A stretch of DNA of 64,000 nucleotides from Desulfamplus sp. (GCA_015232455.1 JADFZQ010000001.1:248001-312000), one strand, 5' to 3'. Shown: positions 1 to 12,761, counted from the first letter of the stretch. The notes: generated by a model not told the origin, from the letters alone. Translations and numbers: made by a program.

Positions 1-344
1 CTTAAAGCCATTTTCATAGCAAGGCTCTTTACCTTTTTGTTTACTTTATGTTCATAGGATCTTTGAACAGGCCCAAAAATTATTCCGCCACCTTTTCTAA
101 GAGCTGACTTTATTCCGCCTGCCCTCGCATTTCCAGTTCCTTTCTGTCTAAACAACTTTCTTGTACTTCCTGCAACTTCACCCCTGACCTTAGCAACCGC
201 TGTTCCTAAGCGCCTAGAAGTAAGCTGCATCCTGACAACATCGTGCAGTACGCTTTTCTTTACAGGAACGGTGAATATCTCATCAGATAGATTTACTTCT
301 GATACTTTTTCACCAGATCTGTTCAAAACATCTACAACAGCCAT
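1..344 (-). CDS. rplD: 50S ribosomal protein L4 (partial, C terminus outside window)
   Basis: Structural protein of the large ribosomal subunit that lines the peptide exit tunnel. In some bacteria it also represses its own operon; nothing here shows that. The reverse strand from the ATG at 342-344 translates to about 114 residues beginning MAVVDVLNRSGEKVSEVNLS, with the L4 core motif RKLFRQKGTGNARAGG near residues 63-78. The frame runs off the window edge, so roughly the last 90 residues are missing. It follows rplC by 86 bases, the normal S10-operon order (rpsJ, rplC, rplD). Confidence 0.95.
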   Translation of the reverse strand, partial: MAVVDVLNRSGEKVSEVNLSDEIFTVPVKKSVLHDVVRMQLTSRRLGTAVAKVRGEVAGSTRKLFRQKGTGNARAGGIKSALRKGGGIIFGPVQRSYEHKVNKKVKSLAMKMAL

Positions 345-430
345 ATACTTCCTCATTAAAAATAACGACCATGCATCACTGCGAAATTATTGCAATACCC
401 ATAGCCGTAAGTAAATAGTAACCTAATTTT

Positions 431-1066
431 CTATTTTTTATTTATATTAGATTTCACAATCTCAAGAATACCTGTTTTAGAACCTGGTATAGCACCTTTT
501 ATCAACATCAAATTCTGTTCAGGTCTAATATCGATAATCTCAAGATTTTTAACTGTTTTTCTATCAACACCCATGTGACCTGGCATTTTTTTGCCCTTTA
601 TAATTCTTGATGGCCATGCACTACAACCAACTGAACCAGGTTCACGAATATTTCGGCTTCCATGAGACCTTGGACCCATTGTAAATCCATGCCTCTTTAC
701 AGTTCCTGCAAACCCACGTCCTTTAGAAATACCTGAAACATTAATTTTTTGCCCTACAGAAAACATATCAAGGTTAATGAGCTGCCCTAACTGATAATCC
801 CCAGGAGAGTCAACCCTGAATTCTCGCAAAGCAGAGAAAGCTGCTGAACCACTTTTGGAAAAATGCCCAGCAGCGGGTTTATTTACCTTTACAAGGCTCT
901 TCTCCCCAAAACCTAACTGCAGTGCATTATATCCATCGGTTTTATCCGATTTAATCTGAGTAACATAACACGGTCCAACCTGAACAACTGTTACAGGGAT
1001 AAAACGACCATCAGATGCAAAAACATTGGTCATCCCGATTTTTTTTCCTAAAATTCCATTACACAT
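431..1066 (-). CDS. rplC: 50S ribosomal protein L3
   Basis: One of the first proteins to assemble on 23S rRNA, close to the peptidyl transferase centre. The product is 211 residues, a normal length, with the typical start MCNGILGKKIGMTNVF and the conserved central stretch KGRGFAGTVKRHGF. The frame opens further upstream at a GTG (1078), but the Shine-Dalgarno AGGTGGGA overlaps that codon. The ATG at 1064-1066 sits about eight bases beyond it and gives the family's usual N terminus, so I chose it. It lies between rpsJ and rplD. Confidence 0.93.
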   Translation of the reverse strand: MCNGILGKKIGMTNVFASDGRFIPVTVVQVGPCYVTQIKSDKTDGYNALQLGFGEKSLVKVNKPAAGHFSKSGSAAFSALREFRVDSPGDYQLGQLINLDMFSVGQKINVSGISKGRGFAGTVKRHGFTMGPRSHGSRNIREPGSVGCSAWPSRIIKGKKMPGHMGVDRKTVKNLEIIDIRPEQNLMLIKGAIPGSKTGILEIVKSNINKK

Positions 1067-1114
1067 TATCATTCCCACCTGAACCCTAAATGATATTTAA
1101 GGCTTTATCTTTGC

Positions 1115-1423
1115 TTAAAGTTTTATCTGAACATCAACACCTGGCGAAAGATCAAGTTTCATAAGTGCATCAACTGTCTGCTGAGTTGGCTCAAGTATAT
1201 CCATCAGTCTTTTATGAGTTCTGATTTCAAACTGCTCACGGGATTTTTTATTCACATGGGGAGATCTGAGAACACAGAATTTATTGATACTTGTTGGTAG
1301 TGGTATAGGACCCACAACCTTTGCACCTGTCTTTCTTGCAGTATCAACAATATCAATAGATGACTGATCAAGAAGTTTGTGATCGTATGCTTTGAGCCTG
1401 ATCCTGATTTTTGATTTTATCAT
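1115..1423 (-). CDS. rpsJ: 30S ribosomal protein S10
   Basis: Small-subunit head protein that also acts as NusE, partner of NusB in transcription antitermination. The 102 residues match the family length, with the conserved segments [23 protein letters not shown] and the terminal PGVDVQIKL. Only 22 bases separate it from the tuf gene upstream, so the S10 genes appear to be read as a continuation of the str operon. Confidence 0.97.
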   Translation of the reverse strand: MIKSKIRIRLKAYDHKLLDQSSIDIVDTARKTGAKVVGPIPLPTSINKFCVLRSPHVNKKSREQFEIRTHKRLMDILEPTQQTVDALMKLDLSPGVDVQIKL

Positions 1424-1445
1424 AACAGCCTTATATTCTTATGCT

Positions 1446-2639
1446 TTATTCAATTATTTCACCAATGACACCAGCCCCTACAGTGCGACCACCTTCACGA
1501 ATAGCAAAACGAAGCTCTTTTTCCATAGCTATCGGAGCTATCAGTTCAGCAGTTATACTCGCATTATCTCCGGGCATTATCATCTCAACACCTTCTGCAA
1601 GACTTAATATTCCAGTAACATCTGTGGTTCTAAAGAAAAACTGAGGTCTATATCCACTAAAAAATGGGGTATGGCGACCTCCCTCTTCTTTGCTTAAACA
1701 ATAAATTTCAGCTCTGAACTTAGTATGAGGTGTAATGCTACCGGGTTTTGCAACTACCTGTCCTCTTTCAACTGCATCTCTTTTCGTTCCACGAAGAAGG
1801 AGTCCTACGTTGTCTCCAGCCTGACCCTCATCAAGTAGTTTCCTAAACATCTCTACACCAGTACAGGTTGTCTTGGCTGTCTCACGTATTCCTACAAGCT
1901 CTACTTCATCTCCTGCTTTGATTATTCCTCTTTCAATCCTGCCAGTTACAACTGTGCCACGACCAGAAATGCTAAATACGTCTTCAATAGGCATAAGAAA
2001 TTCTTTATCCATATCGCGTTTTGGCTCAGGAATATAAGAATCAAGAACATTCAAAAGCTCGGTAATACACTTTGCATCATCTCCATTTGCATCATCACAC
2101 TCAAGAGCTTTTAATGCACTGCCGCGAACAATCGGTGTATCATCTCCTGGAAAGTCATACTTGTCAAGAAGTTCACGCAACTCCATCTCAACAAGCTCTA
2201 TAAGTTCCATATCATCTACCATATCGCATTTGTTCAAAAACACAACCATACTCGGAACACCTACCTGACGCGCAAGAAGTATATGCTCACGAGTCTGAGG
2301 CATAGGACCGTCATCTGCACTTACAACAAGTATAGCACCATCCATCTGTGCCGCACCTGTTATCATATTCTTGATATAGTCAGCATGACCAGGACAATCA
2401 ACATGAGCATAGTGTCTTTTTTCACTCTCATACTCAACATGAGCTGTCGCTATTGTGATTCCACGCTCACGCTCTTCTGGCGCTTTGTCAATCTCATCAA
2501 ATGGAACATAAGTACCATTGCCCTTCAGTGCTGCATGTTTAGTAATTGCAGCTGTCAACGTGGTCTTACCATGATCTATGTGACCTATTGTTCCAATATT
2601 CACATGGGGTTTGTTTCTATTAAACTTCTCTTTTGCCAT
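1446..2639 (-). CDS. tuf: Elongation factor Tu, copy 1 (str-operon copy)
   Basis: GTPase that delivers aminoacyl-tRNA to the ribosomal A site. The 397 residues have the G1 loop GHIDHGKT (19-26), the G3 motif DCPGHADY and the G4 motif NKCDM, followed by the two beta-barrel domains. The translated protein appears identical to the second copy at 16687-17880. The genes differ at only six positions that I found, all silent, and similarity stops at the stop codon on one side and about 14 bases beyond the start on the other. It follows rpsG directly, where fusA would normally intervene. Confidence 0.98.
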   Translation of the reverse strand: MAKEKFNRNKPHVNIGTIGHIDHGKTTLTAAITKHAALKGNGTYVPFDEIDKAPEERERGITIATAHVEYESEKRHYAHVDCPGHADYIKNMITGAAQMDGAILVVSADDGPMPQTREHILLARQVGVPSMVVFLNKCDMVDDMELIELVEMELRELLDKYDFPGDDTPIVRGSALKALECDDANGDDAKCITELLNVLDSYIPEPKRDMDKEFLMPIEDVFSISGRGTVVTGRIERGIIKAGDEVELVGIRETAKTTCTGVEMFRKLLDEGQAGDNVGLLLRGTKRDAVERGQVVAKPGSITPHTKFRAEIYCLSKEEGGRHTPFFSGYRPQFFFRTTDVTGILSLAEGVEMIMPGDNASITAELIAPIAMEKELRFAIREGGRTVGAGVIGEIIE

Positions 2640-2719
2640 TTTAAATTATCCTCCCTGAAATATTAACAGGATGTTTAAAAAAAATCTTTATCTCTTAAAT
2701 TAAACTAAATAGTTGACTC

Positions 2720-3187
2720 TTACCATCTGAAATGAGCAAAAGCTTTATTTGCTTCTGCCATTTTATGGGTATCTTCTTTTTTCTTCACTGCTCCACCGCG
2801 TTCATTATAGGCATCCATTAACTCAGCGGCTAATTTATTTATCATACCTTTTTCAGAACGTGTCCTGCTGAATTTAAGCAACCATCTGAATGCAAGTGCA
2901 GTCTGCCTTGATGGTTTTATCTCTGTTGGAACCTGATAAGTTGAACCACCAACTCTGCGAGATTTAACTTCAACAGAAGGCTTGATATTATTCAAAGCCT
3001 TTTCAAAAATATTTAACGATGGTTCGCCAATCTTTTTCTCTACAAGTAACAAAGCTCCATCAAAAACTTTTTGTGCCGCACTTTTTTTACCATCTTTCAT
3101 AATGCAGTTTACAAATTTTGAGCCAAGACGATCTTTCTGCCCAGCATCTTTATGTAAATGTCCTGATACAATTTTTTTTCTTGCCAT
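2720..3187 (-). CDS. rpsG: 30S ribosomal protein S7
   Basis: Primary 16S rRNA binding protein that organises the 3' domain (head) of the small subunit. It has 155 residues, close to the usual 156, with the conserved [16 protein letters not shown] and the C-terminal [12 protein letters not shown]. It sits between rpsL (77 bases upstream) and tuf (80 bases downstream). The expected fusA gene is missing from the downstream gap, which is far too short to hold even a remnant. Confidence 0.97.
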   Translation of the reverse strand: MARKKIVSGHLHKDAGQKDRLGSKFVNCIMKDGKKSAAQKVFDGALLLVEKKIGEPSLNIFEKALNNIKPSVEVKSRRVGGSTYQVPTEIKPSRQTALAFRWLLKFSRTRSEKGMINKLAAELMDAYNERGGAVKKKEDTHKMAEANKAFAHFRW

Positions 3188-3264
3188 ATATCCACCAAAA
3201 TCCCTAAACTTGATTCAAAGATCAAAAAAATATTAATACAAGCGGCCACTATTTATAATAGCCA

Positions 3265-3636
3265 TTACTTGGGTCGTTTTGCCCCATATTTTGATCTTCC
3301 CTGTCTTCTGTCTTCTACACCAAGAGTATCAAGAGTACCTCTAACAATATGATAACGAACACCAGGAAGGTCTTTTACTCTTCCACCTCTAACAAGAACA
3401 ACTGAATGTTCCTGAAGGTTATGTCCCATACCCGGAATATATGCGGCAACTTCAAGTCCTGTAGTTAATCTCACCCTCGCAACCTTTCTAAGAGCTGAGT
3501 TTGGTTTTTTGGGGGTTGAGGTATATACTCTTGTACAGACTCCTCTTTTCTGGGGACCGCCTTTTAAAGCAGGTGTTCCCTGTTTTTTTTCAGCTTTAGC
3601 CCTTCCCTTTCTTACTAATTGATTAATGGTAGGCAT
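3265..3636 (-). CDS. rpsL: 30S ribosomal protein S12
   Basis: Decoding-centre protein and classical target of streptomycin-resistance mutations. It has 123 residues with the invariant [18 protein letters not shown] and [17 protein letters not shown]. The lysines at which streptomycin-resistance substitutions classically arise are wild type. It is the first gene after the strong promoter at 3694-3722 and therefore heads the str operon (rpsL, rpsG, tuf, rpsJ, rplC, rplD). Confidence 0.98.
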   Translation of the reverse strand: MPTINQLVRKGRAKAEKKQGTPALKGGPQKRGVCTRVYTSTPKKPNSALRKVARVRLTTGLEVAAYIPGMGHNLQEHSVVLVRGGRVKDLPGVRYHIVRGTLDTLGVEDRRQGRSKYGAKRPK

Positions 3637-3693
3637 ACCTTAAAAACTCCTTAACGACCTTTTTCAATTTTTATTATGCGACAAAATGGTGAA

Positions 3694-3722
3694 TTATTAT
3701 ATATATCCACCATATTTGTCAA
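3694..3722 (-). promoter_or_regulatory. Sigma-70 type promoter of the str operon
   Basis: On the reverse strand a perfect -35 box TTGACA (3717-3722) is followed by a 17-base spacer and TAATAA (3694-3699) in an AT-rich context; an overlapping TATAAT is also available. It lies about 60 bases upstream of rpsL and inside the 246-base gap after rpoC, so rpsL and its followers can be transcribed independently of rpoBC. The hexamers and spacing are seen; activity is inferred. Confidence 0.75.
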
Positions 3723-3882
3723 GCTTTTTTCTAAATCCTTGATTTGTAGAACAACTAATAATTAAACTATAGATAAGGATGCTTGTTTTCCCTATTCACA
3801 TAGAAAACAGAGTTTCTGCACAACTTAAATTATCTGGAATGCAGAGGATGTAAATATATTTTGCAAAGAGGTCAAATATTTC

Positions 3883-6800
3883 TCAAGATAGTGTCTCTAT
3901 AGTAATTGCTCTATAACCAGGAAAACCTGTACCAGCAGGGATTAGTCGCCCCATAATGACATTCTCCTTAAGACCTCTTAAATCGTCATATCTGCCCTGA
4001 ATACTTGCTTCAGTCAATACTTTTGTAGTCTCTTGAAAAGATGCAGCAGATATAAAACTATCTGTTGCAAGTGATGCCTTAGTAATACCAAGTATTAAAG
4101 GCTCTCCCCTTGCGGGTTCTCCACCTTTCATAACAGCTTGACGATTGGCTTCAGCAAATTTTACCCGATCAACTTGTTCATCAGGAATAAAATTGGTATC
4201 TCCTACCTCAATAACTTTAACACGTCGCATCATCTGACTAATGATAACCTCAATGTGTTTGTCATTTATCCTTACACCTTGAAGGCGATATACCTCTTGA
4301 ACTTCATCAACAAGATAACGTGCCAAAGCAACCTCTCCCTTAATATTTAATATATCTTGAGGGTTGGCACTACCACCTATGAGAGGCTCTCCAGCTTTGA
4401 CGTAATCGCCATCATAAACGCTTAAATGTCTTCCTTTAGGAATTAGATACTCTTTTTTATCTCCAATATCTGTAGGGGTTATAGTTACTTTTTGTTTACC
4501 TTTTGCACCTTTGGCAACCGTTACGTATCCATCTATCTCGCTCAACATACTTGGTTCTTTAGGTTTACGAACCTCAAATAGCTCTGCAACTCTTGGAAGA
4601 CCACCTGTAATATCTTTAGTTTTAGTAGTTGCCCTTGGAAGTTTTGCAATAACATCACCTGCCATAACCTCATCATCTTCATCTTTCATTAAAATGGCAT
4701 TAACAGGTAAGAAATACCTTACAACGGATGAAGAACCTGGAAGTTTTACACCCTTACCATCTTTATCTTTAATTGTAATTTGAGGACGAAGCACATCTCC
4801 CGATTTTTCAAGCGATTTTCCCTCAATAATAGTTCGGCTGGCTTTTCCAGTTACTGGGTCAATCTGTTCTTGAACAGTTGTACCAACTTCAATGTCCGCA
4901 TATCTTACCCTACCACTAACTTCTGTAATAATTGGAGTAGTAAAAGGATCCCAAGTTGCAAGAACGTCTCCAACCTCAACATTTTGACCATTTTTAACTA
5001 ACAAAGAGGCACCATAAATAACCTCTTCTTTTGCTCTCTCTCTACCTTCAGGTCCAACAATTGAAAAACCACCACCTTTACGGTTCATTACAATCTGCTC
5101 GGGATTAGCCGCATCAGCAGTTTTTCTCAAGGCAATATCTAAATTTTCGTTAAATTTTATGATACCCGCAACTCTTGCTTTAATTTCAGCTACCTCAACT
5201 TTACGGCTTGCAGTTCCACCGATATGGAAAGTACGCATAGTAAGCTGAGTTCCTGGCTCTCCAATAGATTGAGCAGCAAGTATCCCAACAGCCTGCCCTA
5301 TCTCTACAGTCTGTCCATGTGCTAAATCTCGACCATAGCATTTAGCACAAACTCCATTTTTAGCTTTGCATGTAAGTACAGACCTTATTTTAACGCTTGT
5401 AACTCCAGCAGCTTCTATTTTTTCAACCATACGCTCATTAAGCTCAACCCCTTTTTTAACAATAATTTCATTTTTATAGGGGTCAATTACATCTGCTTGA
5501 ACTACCCTTCCAAGGATTCTCTCTCCAAGACTTTGAATAACCTCACCACCTTCAAGAAGCGACTCTACATCAACTCCCATCAAGGTTCCGCAATCATGCT
5601 CAATAACAGTGCAATCTTGGGCAACGTCAGCAAGACGGCGGGTCAAATATCCTGAGTTTGCTGTTTTAAGTGCAGTATCAGCAAGCCCTTTTCTTGCACC
5701 ATGTGTTGAGATAAAATATTGCAACACAGTCAAACCTTCACGGAAGCAGGCGGTAATCGGATTCTCAATGATTTCACCTGACGGTTTTGCCATAAGACCT
5801 CTCATACCAGCAAGCTGACGCATCTGATCTTTACTTCCTCTTGCTCCTGAATCTGCCATCATATAAACAGCATTTAAAACATCTTCAGTTGAGTTTGGTC
5901 CACCCGGCTTTTTCATAACAGCCATCATGGCATCAGCAATATCATCCGTGCTTTTTGCCCAAATATCGACAACTTTGTTATACTTTTCACCTTGGGTAAT
6001 CAAACCTTCTGAATATTGCTGTTTTATATCAAGAACGCTCTGTTCAGATTTTCTTATGATATCCCATTTGCTATCTGGAATAATCATATCATCAATACAG
6101 ATGGAAAGTCCTCCAAGTGTTGAATACTCATATCCAATATCTTTAAGGCGATCAGCAAGGATAACCGTCTCTTTAAGTCCTATGTTTCTATAGGCATAAT
6201 CAACAAGGGCACGGACAGAAGATTTATCCATTAGTCGATTCACAAGATCAAATGGAATTGTGCTTTTTCTCTCATCAACACGGAAAATATTTAACTCTCC
6301 ACCAGATTCAATAATATCAGAATATTGTGTCTCCAAAAGTGAAAATAGGTGATTTGAAACGATCTCTGAAACTTGAAAAATATTACTAAATTCCTTACGA
6401 GTTAATATGCCTGTGGTTCCATGATTCGCAACTGTCTCTTCATCACAATATTTTGCTCTTACAGATTCAAAAGCCTCTCCGCCTTTTAACTCCTTTAGTG
6501 CATTTTGAGCCAATTGGCTAATGGTTAGCCCGCTCTCTTCTCTATTTTTAATAACAATACGGCTTAACGAAAGCAAAGTATCGCCGGGAATAATCTCCCA
6601 CAAAAGGATTCTTCCAGTTGTAGTTTCATAGATTTTGCCATCAATTCTCACCTTTATCTTTGCGTGGAGATTTAGCTCTCCTGAATCAAAAGCTGATCTT
6701 ACTTCAGAAACACTTGAAAAGAGCGTCCCCCCACCTTTTTTACCGTCAGCTCCACGAGTCATGTAGTAAATTCCAAGAACAATATCTTGTGTCGGCACAA

Positions 6801-8298
6801 TCACAGGCTGACCATTTGCAGGAGATAAAATGTTATTACTTGATAACATAAGAACTCTTGCCTCAAGCCTTGCCTCAAGTGAAAGCGGAACATGAACAGC
6901 CATCTGATCACCGTCAAAGTCAGCATTAAAGGCTGTACATACAAGAGGATGTAATTGGATGGCTTTTCCTTCAATTAGGATAGGCTCAAAAGCCTGAATA
7001 CCAAGACGATGCAATGTTGGAGCACGGTTCAACATTACAGGATACTCTCTTACAACATTATCAAGAGCGTCCCATACTGCATCCTCTTCTCTTTCAACCA
7101 TCTTCTTAGCACTTTTGACAGTAGATACTAAACCTTTTTGCTCAAGGTAGTTGTAAATAAAAGGTTTGAACAGCTCTAATGCCATTTTTTTGGGCAGTCC
7201 ACACTGGTGAAGGCGTAAGTTAGGACCAACTGTGATAACAGTACGACCTGAATAGTCAACACGCTTACCAAGGAGATTTTGGCGAAAACGTCCCTGTTTA
7301 CCTTTTAATGTGTCGCTCAATGATTTAAGAGGTCGCTTATTTGTGCCAGTTACAACTCTGCCATGCCGTCCATTATCAAACAGAACATCAACAGACTCTT
7401 GAAGCATTCTCTTTTCGTTACGTACAATTATATCAGGAGCTGCAAGATCAATAAGTCTCTTAAGACGGTTGTTTCTATTTATAACCCTTCTGTAGAGATC
7501 ATTTAGGTCTGATGTTGCAAACCTTCCACCTTCAAGAGGAACTAAAGGTCTCAAGTCAGGCGGCAATACAGGTATTGCTGTCATAATCATACGTGTAGGG
7601 CTTATGCCAGAATTGAGGAAAGCATCTACAACTTTGAGTCTCTTAGACATTTTCTGTCTTTTTGCTACAGATTTTGTAGTTGTGATATCCTCTCTCAACT
7701 CTTTATAAACTGCCTCAAGATCAACCTCTTCAAGTAGCTTTAAGATTGCCTCAGCACCAATACCAACCTCAAACTCATATCCAAACTGATCAATTGCTTC
7801 CTGATATTTCTCATCTGAAAGCAGTTGTAGTCGAGTAAGTTCAGTCTCTCCTGGATCAATAACAACATAGGAGTCAAAATAGAGAACTTTTTCAAGATTC
7901 TTCAAGGTCAGATCAAGCACATTACCGATTTTGCTGGGCAGACTCTTTAAAAACCAGATATGAGATACAGGACAGGCAAGTTCAATGTGTGCCATTCTTT
8001 CACGTCTTACTTTTGATTGAATGACCTCTACACCGCACTTTTCACAGATAACGCCTCTGTGCTTCATTCTCTTATATTTGCCGCAATTGCACTCATAATC
8101 TTTAGTTGGACCAAATACCTTAGCACAAAAAAGCCCATCACGTTCAGGCTTAAAAGTTCTGTAGTTTATGGTTTCAGGCTTTTTTATCTCACCATGGGAC
8201 CACTCTCTTATCTGATCAGAAGAGGCAAGATTTATCTGGACTCCTTTATAGAGTTTAGGATCTTTTGGCTTTGCAAAGAAATCGTATATGGTTTCCAA
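3883..8298 (-). CDS. rpoC: DNA-directed RNA polymerase subunit beta'
   Basis: Catalytic subunit of RNA polymerase. The 1471 residues include the N-terminal zinc site (CNCG...CEKC, about residues 69-90), the absolutely conserved active-site loop NADFDGD near 455-461 whose aspartates hold magnesium, and the second zinc site formed by a Cys near 907 and the [11 protein letters not shown] stretch around 980-990. It is somewhat longer than the 1407 residues of E. coli. The start codon lies 11 bases after rpoB, so the two are translated from one message. No convincing intrinsic terminator follows. Confidence 0.99.
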   Translation of the reverse strand: METIYDFFAKPKDPKLYKGVQINLASSDQIREWSHGEIKKPETINYRTFKPERDGLFCAKVFGPTKDYECNCGKYKRMKHRGVICEKCGVEVIQSKVRRERMAHIELACPVSHIWFLKSLPSKIGNVLDLTLKNLEKVLYFDSYVVIDPGETELTRLQLLSDEKYQEAIDQFGYEFEVGIGAEAILKLLEEVDLEAVYKELREDITTTKSVAKRQKMSKRLKVVDAFLNSGISPTRMIMTAIPVLPPDLRPLVPLEGGRFATSDLNDLYRRVINRNNRLKRLIDLAAPDIIVRNEKRMLQESVDVLFDNGRHGRVVTGTNKRPLKSLSDTLKGKQGRFRQNLLGKRVDYSGRTVITVGPNLRLHQCGLPKKMALELFKPFIYNYLEQKGLVSTVKSAKKMVEREEDAVWDALDNVVREYPVMLNRAPTLHRLGIQAFEPILIEGKAIQLHPLVCTAFNADFDGDQMAVHVPLSLEARLEARVLMLSSNNILSPANGQPVIVPTQDIVLGIYYMTRGADGKKGGGTLFSSVSEVRSAFDSGELNLHAKIKVRIDGKIYETTTGRILLWEIIPGDTLLSLSRIVIKNREESGLTISQLAQNALKELKGGEAFESVRAKYCDEETVANHGTTGILTRKEFSNIFQVSEIVSNHLFSLLETQYSDIIESGGELNIFRVDERKSTIPFDLVNRLMDKSSVRALVDYAYRNIGLKETVILADRLKDIGYEYSTLGGLSICIDDMIIPDSKWDIIRKSEQSVLDIKQQYSEGLITQGEKYNKVVDIWAKSTDDIADAMMAVMKKPGGPNSTEDVLNAVYMMADSGARGSKDQMRQLAGMRGLMAKPSGEIIENPITACFREGLTVLQYFISTHGARKGLADTALKTANSGYLTRRLADVAQDCTVIEHDCGTLMGVDVESLLEGGEVIQSLGERILGRVVQADVIDPYKNEIIVKKGVELNERMVEKIEAAGVTSVKIRSVLTCKAKNGVCAKCYGRDLAHGQTVEIGQAVGILAAQSIGEPGTQLTMRTFHIGGTASRKVEVAEIKARVAGIIKFNENLDIALRKTADAANPEQIVMNRKGGGFSIVGPEGRERAKEEVIYGASLLVKNGQNVEVGDVLATWDPFTTPIITEVSGRVRYADIEVGTTVQEQIDPVTGKASRTIIEGKSLEKSGDVLRPQITIKDKDGKGVKLPGSSSVVRYFLPVNAILMKDEDDEVMAGDVIAKLPRATTKTKDITGGLPRVAELFEVRKPKEPSMLSEIDGYVTVAKGAKGKQKVTITPTDIGDKKEYLIPKGRHLSVYDGDYVKAGEPLIGGSANPQDILNIKGEVALARYLVDEVQEVYRLQGVRINDKHIEVIISQMMRRVKVIEVGDTNFIPDEQVDRVKFAEANRQAVMKGGEPARGEPLILGITKASLATDSFISAASFQETTKVLTEASIQGRYDDLRGLKENVIMGRLIPAGTGFPGYRAITIETLS

Positions 8299-8309
8299 TA
8301 TCTTTCTCC

Positions 8310-11300
8310 TTAATTATTTCCTTCAATTAGATTGATATCGAGTCCCAAACTCTGAAGCTCTTTTGTAAGAACTCTAAAAGATTCAGGCATTCCGGGTTCA
8401 AGGACATTTTGACCCTTGACAATTTTTTCATACATGCGAGTACGTCCGCTCATATCATCAGACTTTACTGTGATAAATTCTTGAAGAGCATGAGCTGAAC
8501 CATAAGCCTCCATTGCCCATACCTCCATCTCTCCCAACCTCTGTCCACCAAATTGCGCTTTTCCTCCAAGCGGCTGCTGAGTTACTAAAGAGTATGGACC
8601 TATTGAACGCGCATGGAGTTTATCATCAACAAGATGGTGGAGTTTGAGCATATACATGATTCCAACCGTAATCGGTTTATCAAAAGGCTCACCCGTTCTT
8701 CCATCATATAAAATAGACTGACCAGAAGAGCTAAGACCAGCATACTTAATAAGAGCTTTTATCTCCTCTTCTGATGCCCCGTCAAATACAGGCGTTGACA
8801 TGTGAACTCCGTTTCGATACTGAGAAGCAAATGCAACCAAATCTTTTTCGTCCATATTATCAATAGCATCAACAAAAACCTTTTCGTCATCGTTTACAAC
8901 AGAGACAGGAGCTGAGCAGTCATTGGTGTAATGGGCATCAAAGTCATAACTTATCTTACCTTCCATTATATCTACTGTCTTAACTGGAGGGGTTGTAAAG
9001 ATACGTTTAAGTTTTGATTTTAACTCGTCATATTTAATCTTCTCTTTCACCTCATCAAGAAGATCGTCAATTTGACGACCAAGACCGCGGGCAGCACAAC
9101 CTAAATGTATCTCAAGTATCTGCCCAACATTCATACGCGATGGAACTCCTAAAGGGTTTAAGACCATATCAACAGTTCTTCCATCTTCAAAATATGGTAA
9201 ATCCTCAACTGGTAGAATTCTTGATACAACGCCCTTATTTCCATGCCGTCCAGCCATCTTATCGCCAACTGAAAGAACCCTCTTCATTGCAACATTAACT
9301 TTAATAAGTTTAAGAACGCCAGGAGGTAGTTCATCACCTTTTTCAAATCTTACTACTTGGCTTTCAAAAAACTCATTAGCAATTTTTATCTGCTTCTCAG
9401 CCTTTTCAACAATATCTTGTGCAGCATCACTCTTGATACCAAGCTCTCTTGCAACTTCATCACTTGAATGCGAATCTTCAACCGATATATTTATAAGATC
9501 AGATACAGATAACTTTGTTCCATGGCTCTTTTCTATATCGCTAAAAATATTTTCTCTAACAACAGTGCCTGAAGGGATAATAACTTGTTTACCTTTTTTA
9601 ATGTGGGTTGTAAGTTTGCAACCATCTAATATCTCTTCAATACTATCTTTTGCAGCTTTAGTTATAATTTGAATTTCATCATCTCTGTTCTTTTCCAAAG
9701 TTGCAATTTCAAAATCTTCAATTGACCTTGTCCGCTCATCTTTTGGCAATCCACGTCTTGAAAAGACCTTAGCACTTGTAACAATACCCTCAACTCCAGG
9801 TGGAACTCTTAAAGATGTATCTTTAACATCGCCTGCTTTTTCACCAAAAATAGCTCTAAGTAACTTCTCTTCAGGAGAAAGTTGAGTCTCACCTTTAGGG
9901 GTTACTTTACCAACAAGAATATCACCTGGTTTTACTTCCGCACCAAGTCTGATAATACCGCTATCATCTAAATCTTTTAGAGCTTCCTCTCCAACATTGG
10001 GAATATCTCGTGTTATCTCCTCTTTGCCAAGTTTTGTATCCCGTGCAACAACTTCAAACTCCTCTATGTGAACAGAGGTATAGACACCATCCATGACTAA
10101 ACGATCACTTACAAGAATTGAGTCTTCGTAGTTGTAACCACTCCATGGCATAAAAGCAACGGTAACATTTTTTCCTAAAGCAAGTTCTCCACGCTCTGTT
10201 GAAGGTCCATCAGCAATAACTTCACCTTTTCTAACAAAATCCCCTTTTTTAACAATAGGTCTTTGATTAAAGCATGTGTTTTGGTTAGACCTTACAAATT
10301 TTGAAGCTGTGTAGATAGAGACAAGTTTATCAATAGTACCCATTGGATTGTAACTTAAAGAAGTAGATTTATCTTTAAAGTTATTTACAGAATTTTGCAC
10401 AACTATACGCTGTGCATCAACTTGAACTACAACACCATCATGTTCAGCAACAATAGCAACTCCTGAATCTCTTGCCACAACACCTTCAATACCAGTTCCA
10501 ACAAGCGGAGCTTCACTTCTGATAAGTGGAACAGCTTGACGCTGCATATTTGATCCCATCAAAGCTCTATTTGCATCATCATTTTCGAGAAACGGGATAA
10601 GTGATGCGGAGACAGATACAAGCTGATTTGGTGAAACGTCCATAAATTCAATATCATTATTTGGAACAAGCTCGAACTCTCCTGCTACCCTTGCAGATAT
10701 ATTATCCTTTATAAATCTACCCTCATTATCAAGCAAAGCGTTAGCCTGAGCAATAGGGTGTTCTTTCTCTTCAAATGCAGATAGATGTTTTATCTCTTTT
10801 GATACAACTCCATCTTTAACAATACGATAAGGTGTCTCTACAAAACCAAAGCGATTTACACGGGCGTAGGTACATAAAGAGACAATTAAACCAATATTTG
10901 GACCCTCAGGAGTCTCAATAGGACAGATTCTACCATAATGAGAAGTGTGAACATCTCTTACCTCAAATCCCGCTCTCTCACGGGTTAAACCACCTGGACC
11001 CAAGGCACTGAGACGCCGTTTATGGGTTGTTTCAGAAAGCGGATTTGTCTGATCCATGAATTGTGATAATTGGCTTGTGCCAAAAAATTCACGAACAACT
11101 GCTGATACAGGTTTTGGATTGACAAGATCGTTTGGCATCATTGCATCAACCTCCTGCATACTCATTCGTTCTTTTATAGCCCTCTCCATTCTCACAAGCC
11201 CGATTCTATACTGGTTTTCTAATAACTCTCCAACAGCCCTTACCCGTCTGTTACCAAGATGATCAATATCATCAACAGCTCCTTGTGTATCTTTTAACTG

Positions 11301-12692
11301 CACAAGTTTTTCAGCAGTAAGTAGAATATCCTCTTTTCTTAAAGTCTTGACCTCAATATCAGTTTCAACTTCAAGACGATGGTTCATTTTTAGACGTCCA
11401 ACATTTGAAAGATCATAATATGCTGGTTTAAAGAAGAGATGATCAATAAACTCCTGAGCTACCTCAGGTGTTGCAGGATTTCCTGGTCTAAGTCTCCTAT
11501 AAATTTCCATAAGAGCCTCAGCACGAGATACAACTTTATCGACCGCAAGGGTTTTTCTCATTGAATCCGAGCTGTAAGAATCAACATAGAGAATCTTAAA
11601 GCTATCAAGTCCAGCAGCTTCAATTTTCTCAAGAGTATCAATATTGATAAGCTCTCCAGCCCGAACAAGTGTCTCTTCCGTTGATGGATGGTATATAGTC
11701 TCTGCAGATGCCTTGCCATATAGTTCATCTTTATTTATGGGTATATACTCAAGACCAGCATCTTTAAGTTGTTTTAAAGCTCTTTTTGTAAAAAGTCTGC
11801 CTTTTTTTACAGCAATCTCACCTGTCTGAGGATCAATTACATCATAACTTGCCCTATGTCTCTTAAGATTGTCAGGATTAAATTTTTTAAAGTAAGAGCC
11901 ATCTTTTTTAACAATAAAATCTTTTTGATAAAAAAGAGTTAAAATATCCTCAGTAGTGTAGCCAAATGCTTTAAACAAAATTGAGATAGGAAACTTTCTC
12001 CTTCTATCAATACGGATATATATAATATCTTTAGGATCAATCTCCATATCAATCCATGAACCACGCACAGGAATAATACGAGCTGTATAGACAATCTTTC
12101 CGCTTGAATGGTTTTTACCCTTATCGTGGTCAAAAAAGACACCTGAAGAGCGGTGAAGTTGGCTAACAACTGCTCTTTCTGTTCCATTAATGATAAAAGT
12201 ACCTCTTTTAGTCATCAAAGGAATGTTGCCAAAATATATGTCTTGTTCCTTGATGTCACGGATAGATGTAACTCCTGCGTCTTTATTAATCTCATAGACT
12301 ACAAGTCTAACCTTTATATTTACTGGAATTTCATAAGTCATTCCACGACTTATACACTCCTCAACAGAGTGTTTTATATCACCAAAAGAGTATGAGACAT
12401 ATTCAAGTGATGATGTGCCACTAAAATCTTTGATTGGAAAGACGGATTTAAATACAGAGTGAATACCAATATCTTCTCTGTTTTCAGGAAGGACTTCTCT
12501 TTGAAGAAAATGTTCAAAGGATGTACGTTGCATACCTATAAGATCTGGAATGTCAACAACCTTATTTTTACTTCCAAACTCTTTTCTTATTCGTTTGTCT
12601 GCAATAGCTTTTGTATTTTGCTCTCTTATCTTTTTATCTGCTATTACGTCTATATCTGATGTCTGCTTGTCTGCCAAGAGGCTCCCGGTCAT
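8310..12692 (-). CDS. rpoB: DNA-directed RNA polymerase subunit beta
   Basis: Second large catalytic subunit of RNA polymerase. The rifampicin pocket is wild type in the stretch [20 protein letters not shown] and the following [10 protein letters not shown]. The product has 1460 residues, longer than the E. coli protein (1342). Part of the excess is an N-terminal extension: the usual start of the family ([10 protein letters not shown]...) is preceded by about 30 residues holding a near copy of itself (IADKKIR and IADKRIR). The ATG is supported by TTGGAG about six bases upstream. The gene is 241 bases downstream of rplL, a gap with two hairpins. Confidence 0.98.
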   Translation of the reverse strand: MTGSLLADKQTSDIDVIADKKIREQNTKAIADKRIRKEFGSKNKVVDIPDLIGMQRTSFEHFLQREVLPENREDIGIHSVFKSVFPIKDFSGTSSLEYVSYSFGDIKHSVEECISRGMTYEIPVNIKVRLVVYEINKDAGVTSIRDIKEQDIYFGNIPLMTKRGTFIINGTERAVVSQLHRSSGVFFDHDKGKNHSSGKIVYTARIIPVRGSWIDMEIDPKDIIYIRIDRRRKFPISILFKAFGYTTEDILTLFYQKDFIVKKDGSYFKKFNPDNLKRHRASYDVIDPQTGEIAVKKGRLFTKRALKQLKDAGLEYIPINKDELYGKASAETIYHPSTEETLVRAGELINIDTLEKIEAAGLDSFKILYVDSYSSDSMRKTLAVDKVVSRAEALMEIYRRLRPGNPATPEVAQEFIDHLFFKPAYYDLSNVGRLKMNHRLEVETDIEVKTLRKEDILLTAEKLVQLKDTQGAVDDIDHLGNRRVRAVGELLENQYRIGLVRMERAIKERMSMQEVDAMMPNDLVNPKPVSAVVREFFGTSQLSQFMDQTNPLSETTHKRRLSALGPGGLTRERAGFEVRDVHTSHYGRICPIETPEGPNIGLIVSLCTYARVNRFGFVETPYRIVKDGVVSKEIKHLSAFEEKEHPIAQANALLDNEGRFIKDNISARVAGEFELVPNNDIEFMDVSPNQLVSVSASLIPFLENDDANRALMGSNMQRQAVPLIRSEAPLVGTGIEGVVARDSGVAIVAEHDGVVVQVDAQRIVVQNSVNNFKDKSTSLSYNPMGTIDKLVSIYTASKFVRSNQNTCFNQRPIVKKGDFVRKGEVIADGPSTERGELALGKNVTVAFMPWSGYNYEDSILVSDRLVMDGVYTSVHIEEFEVVARDTKLGKEEITRDIPNVGEEALKDLDDSGIIRLGAEVKPGDILVGKVTPKGETQLSPEEKLLRAIFGEKAGDVKDTSLRVPPGVEGIVTSAKVFSRRGLPKDERTRSIEDFEIATLEKNRDDEIQIITKAAKDSIEEILDGCKLTTHIKKGKQVIIPSGTVVRENIFSDIEKSHGTKLSVSDLINISVEDSHSSDEVARELGIKSDAAQDIVEKAEKQIKIANEFFESQVVRFEKGDELPPGVLKLIKVNVAMKRVLSVGDKMAGRHGNKGVVSRILPVEDLPYFEDGRTVDMVLNPLGVPSRMNVGQILEIHLGCAARGLGRQIDDLLDEVKEKIKYDELKSKLKRIFTTPPVKTVDIMEGKISYDFDAHYTNDCSAPVSVVNDDEKVFVDAIDNMDEKDLVAFASQYRNGVHMSTPVFDGASEEEIKALIKYAGLSSSGQSILYDGRTGEPFDKPITVGIMYMLKLHHLVDDKLHARSIGPYSLVTQQPLGGKAQFGGQRLGEMEVWAMEAYGSAHALQEFITVKSDDMSGRTRMYEKIVKGQNVLEPGMPESFRVLTKELQSLGLDINLIEGNN

Positions 12693-12727
12693 GGTATCTC
12701 CAATAATGGTTTATTATAACCGTGAAA

Positions 12728-12761
12728 GCGGAGACAAAGCCATAACGGCTTAAACCTCCGC
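12728..12761 (-). promoter_or_regulatory. Nested hairpin just upstream of rpoB
   Basis: The outer stem is GCGGAG (12728-12733) with CTCCGC (12756-12761) and the inner stem AAGCC (12737-12741) with GGCTT (12747-12751). It starts about 35 bases before the rpoB ATG on the transcript. In E. coli the rplL-rpoB spacer holds an attenuator and an RNase III site, so a similar mRNA-processing or attenuation role is a reasonable inference. No U-run follows, so it is not a standard terminator. Confidence 0.45.

Noticed and set aside
1067-1078. Longer L3 with GTG start at 1078
   Set aside because: The ribosome binding site overlaps this codon, and the ATG at 1066 gives the normal family N terminus.
3723-3882. 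Terminator after rpoC
   Set aside because: Only a weak GTTTTC/GAAAAC pairing is visible and no U-run follows it.
11939-12187. Open frames antisense or alternative to rpoB, rpoC, tuf and other large genes
   Set aside because: They overlap highly conserved coding sequence in other frames, lack ribosome binding sites and resemble no protein family.
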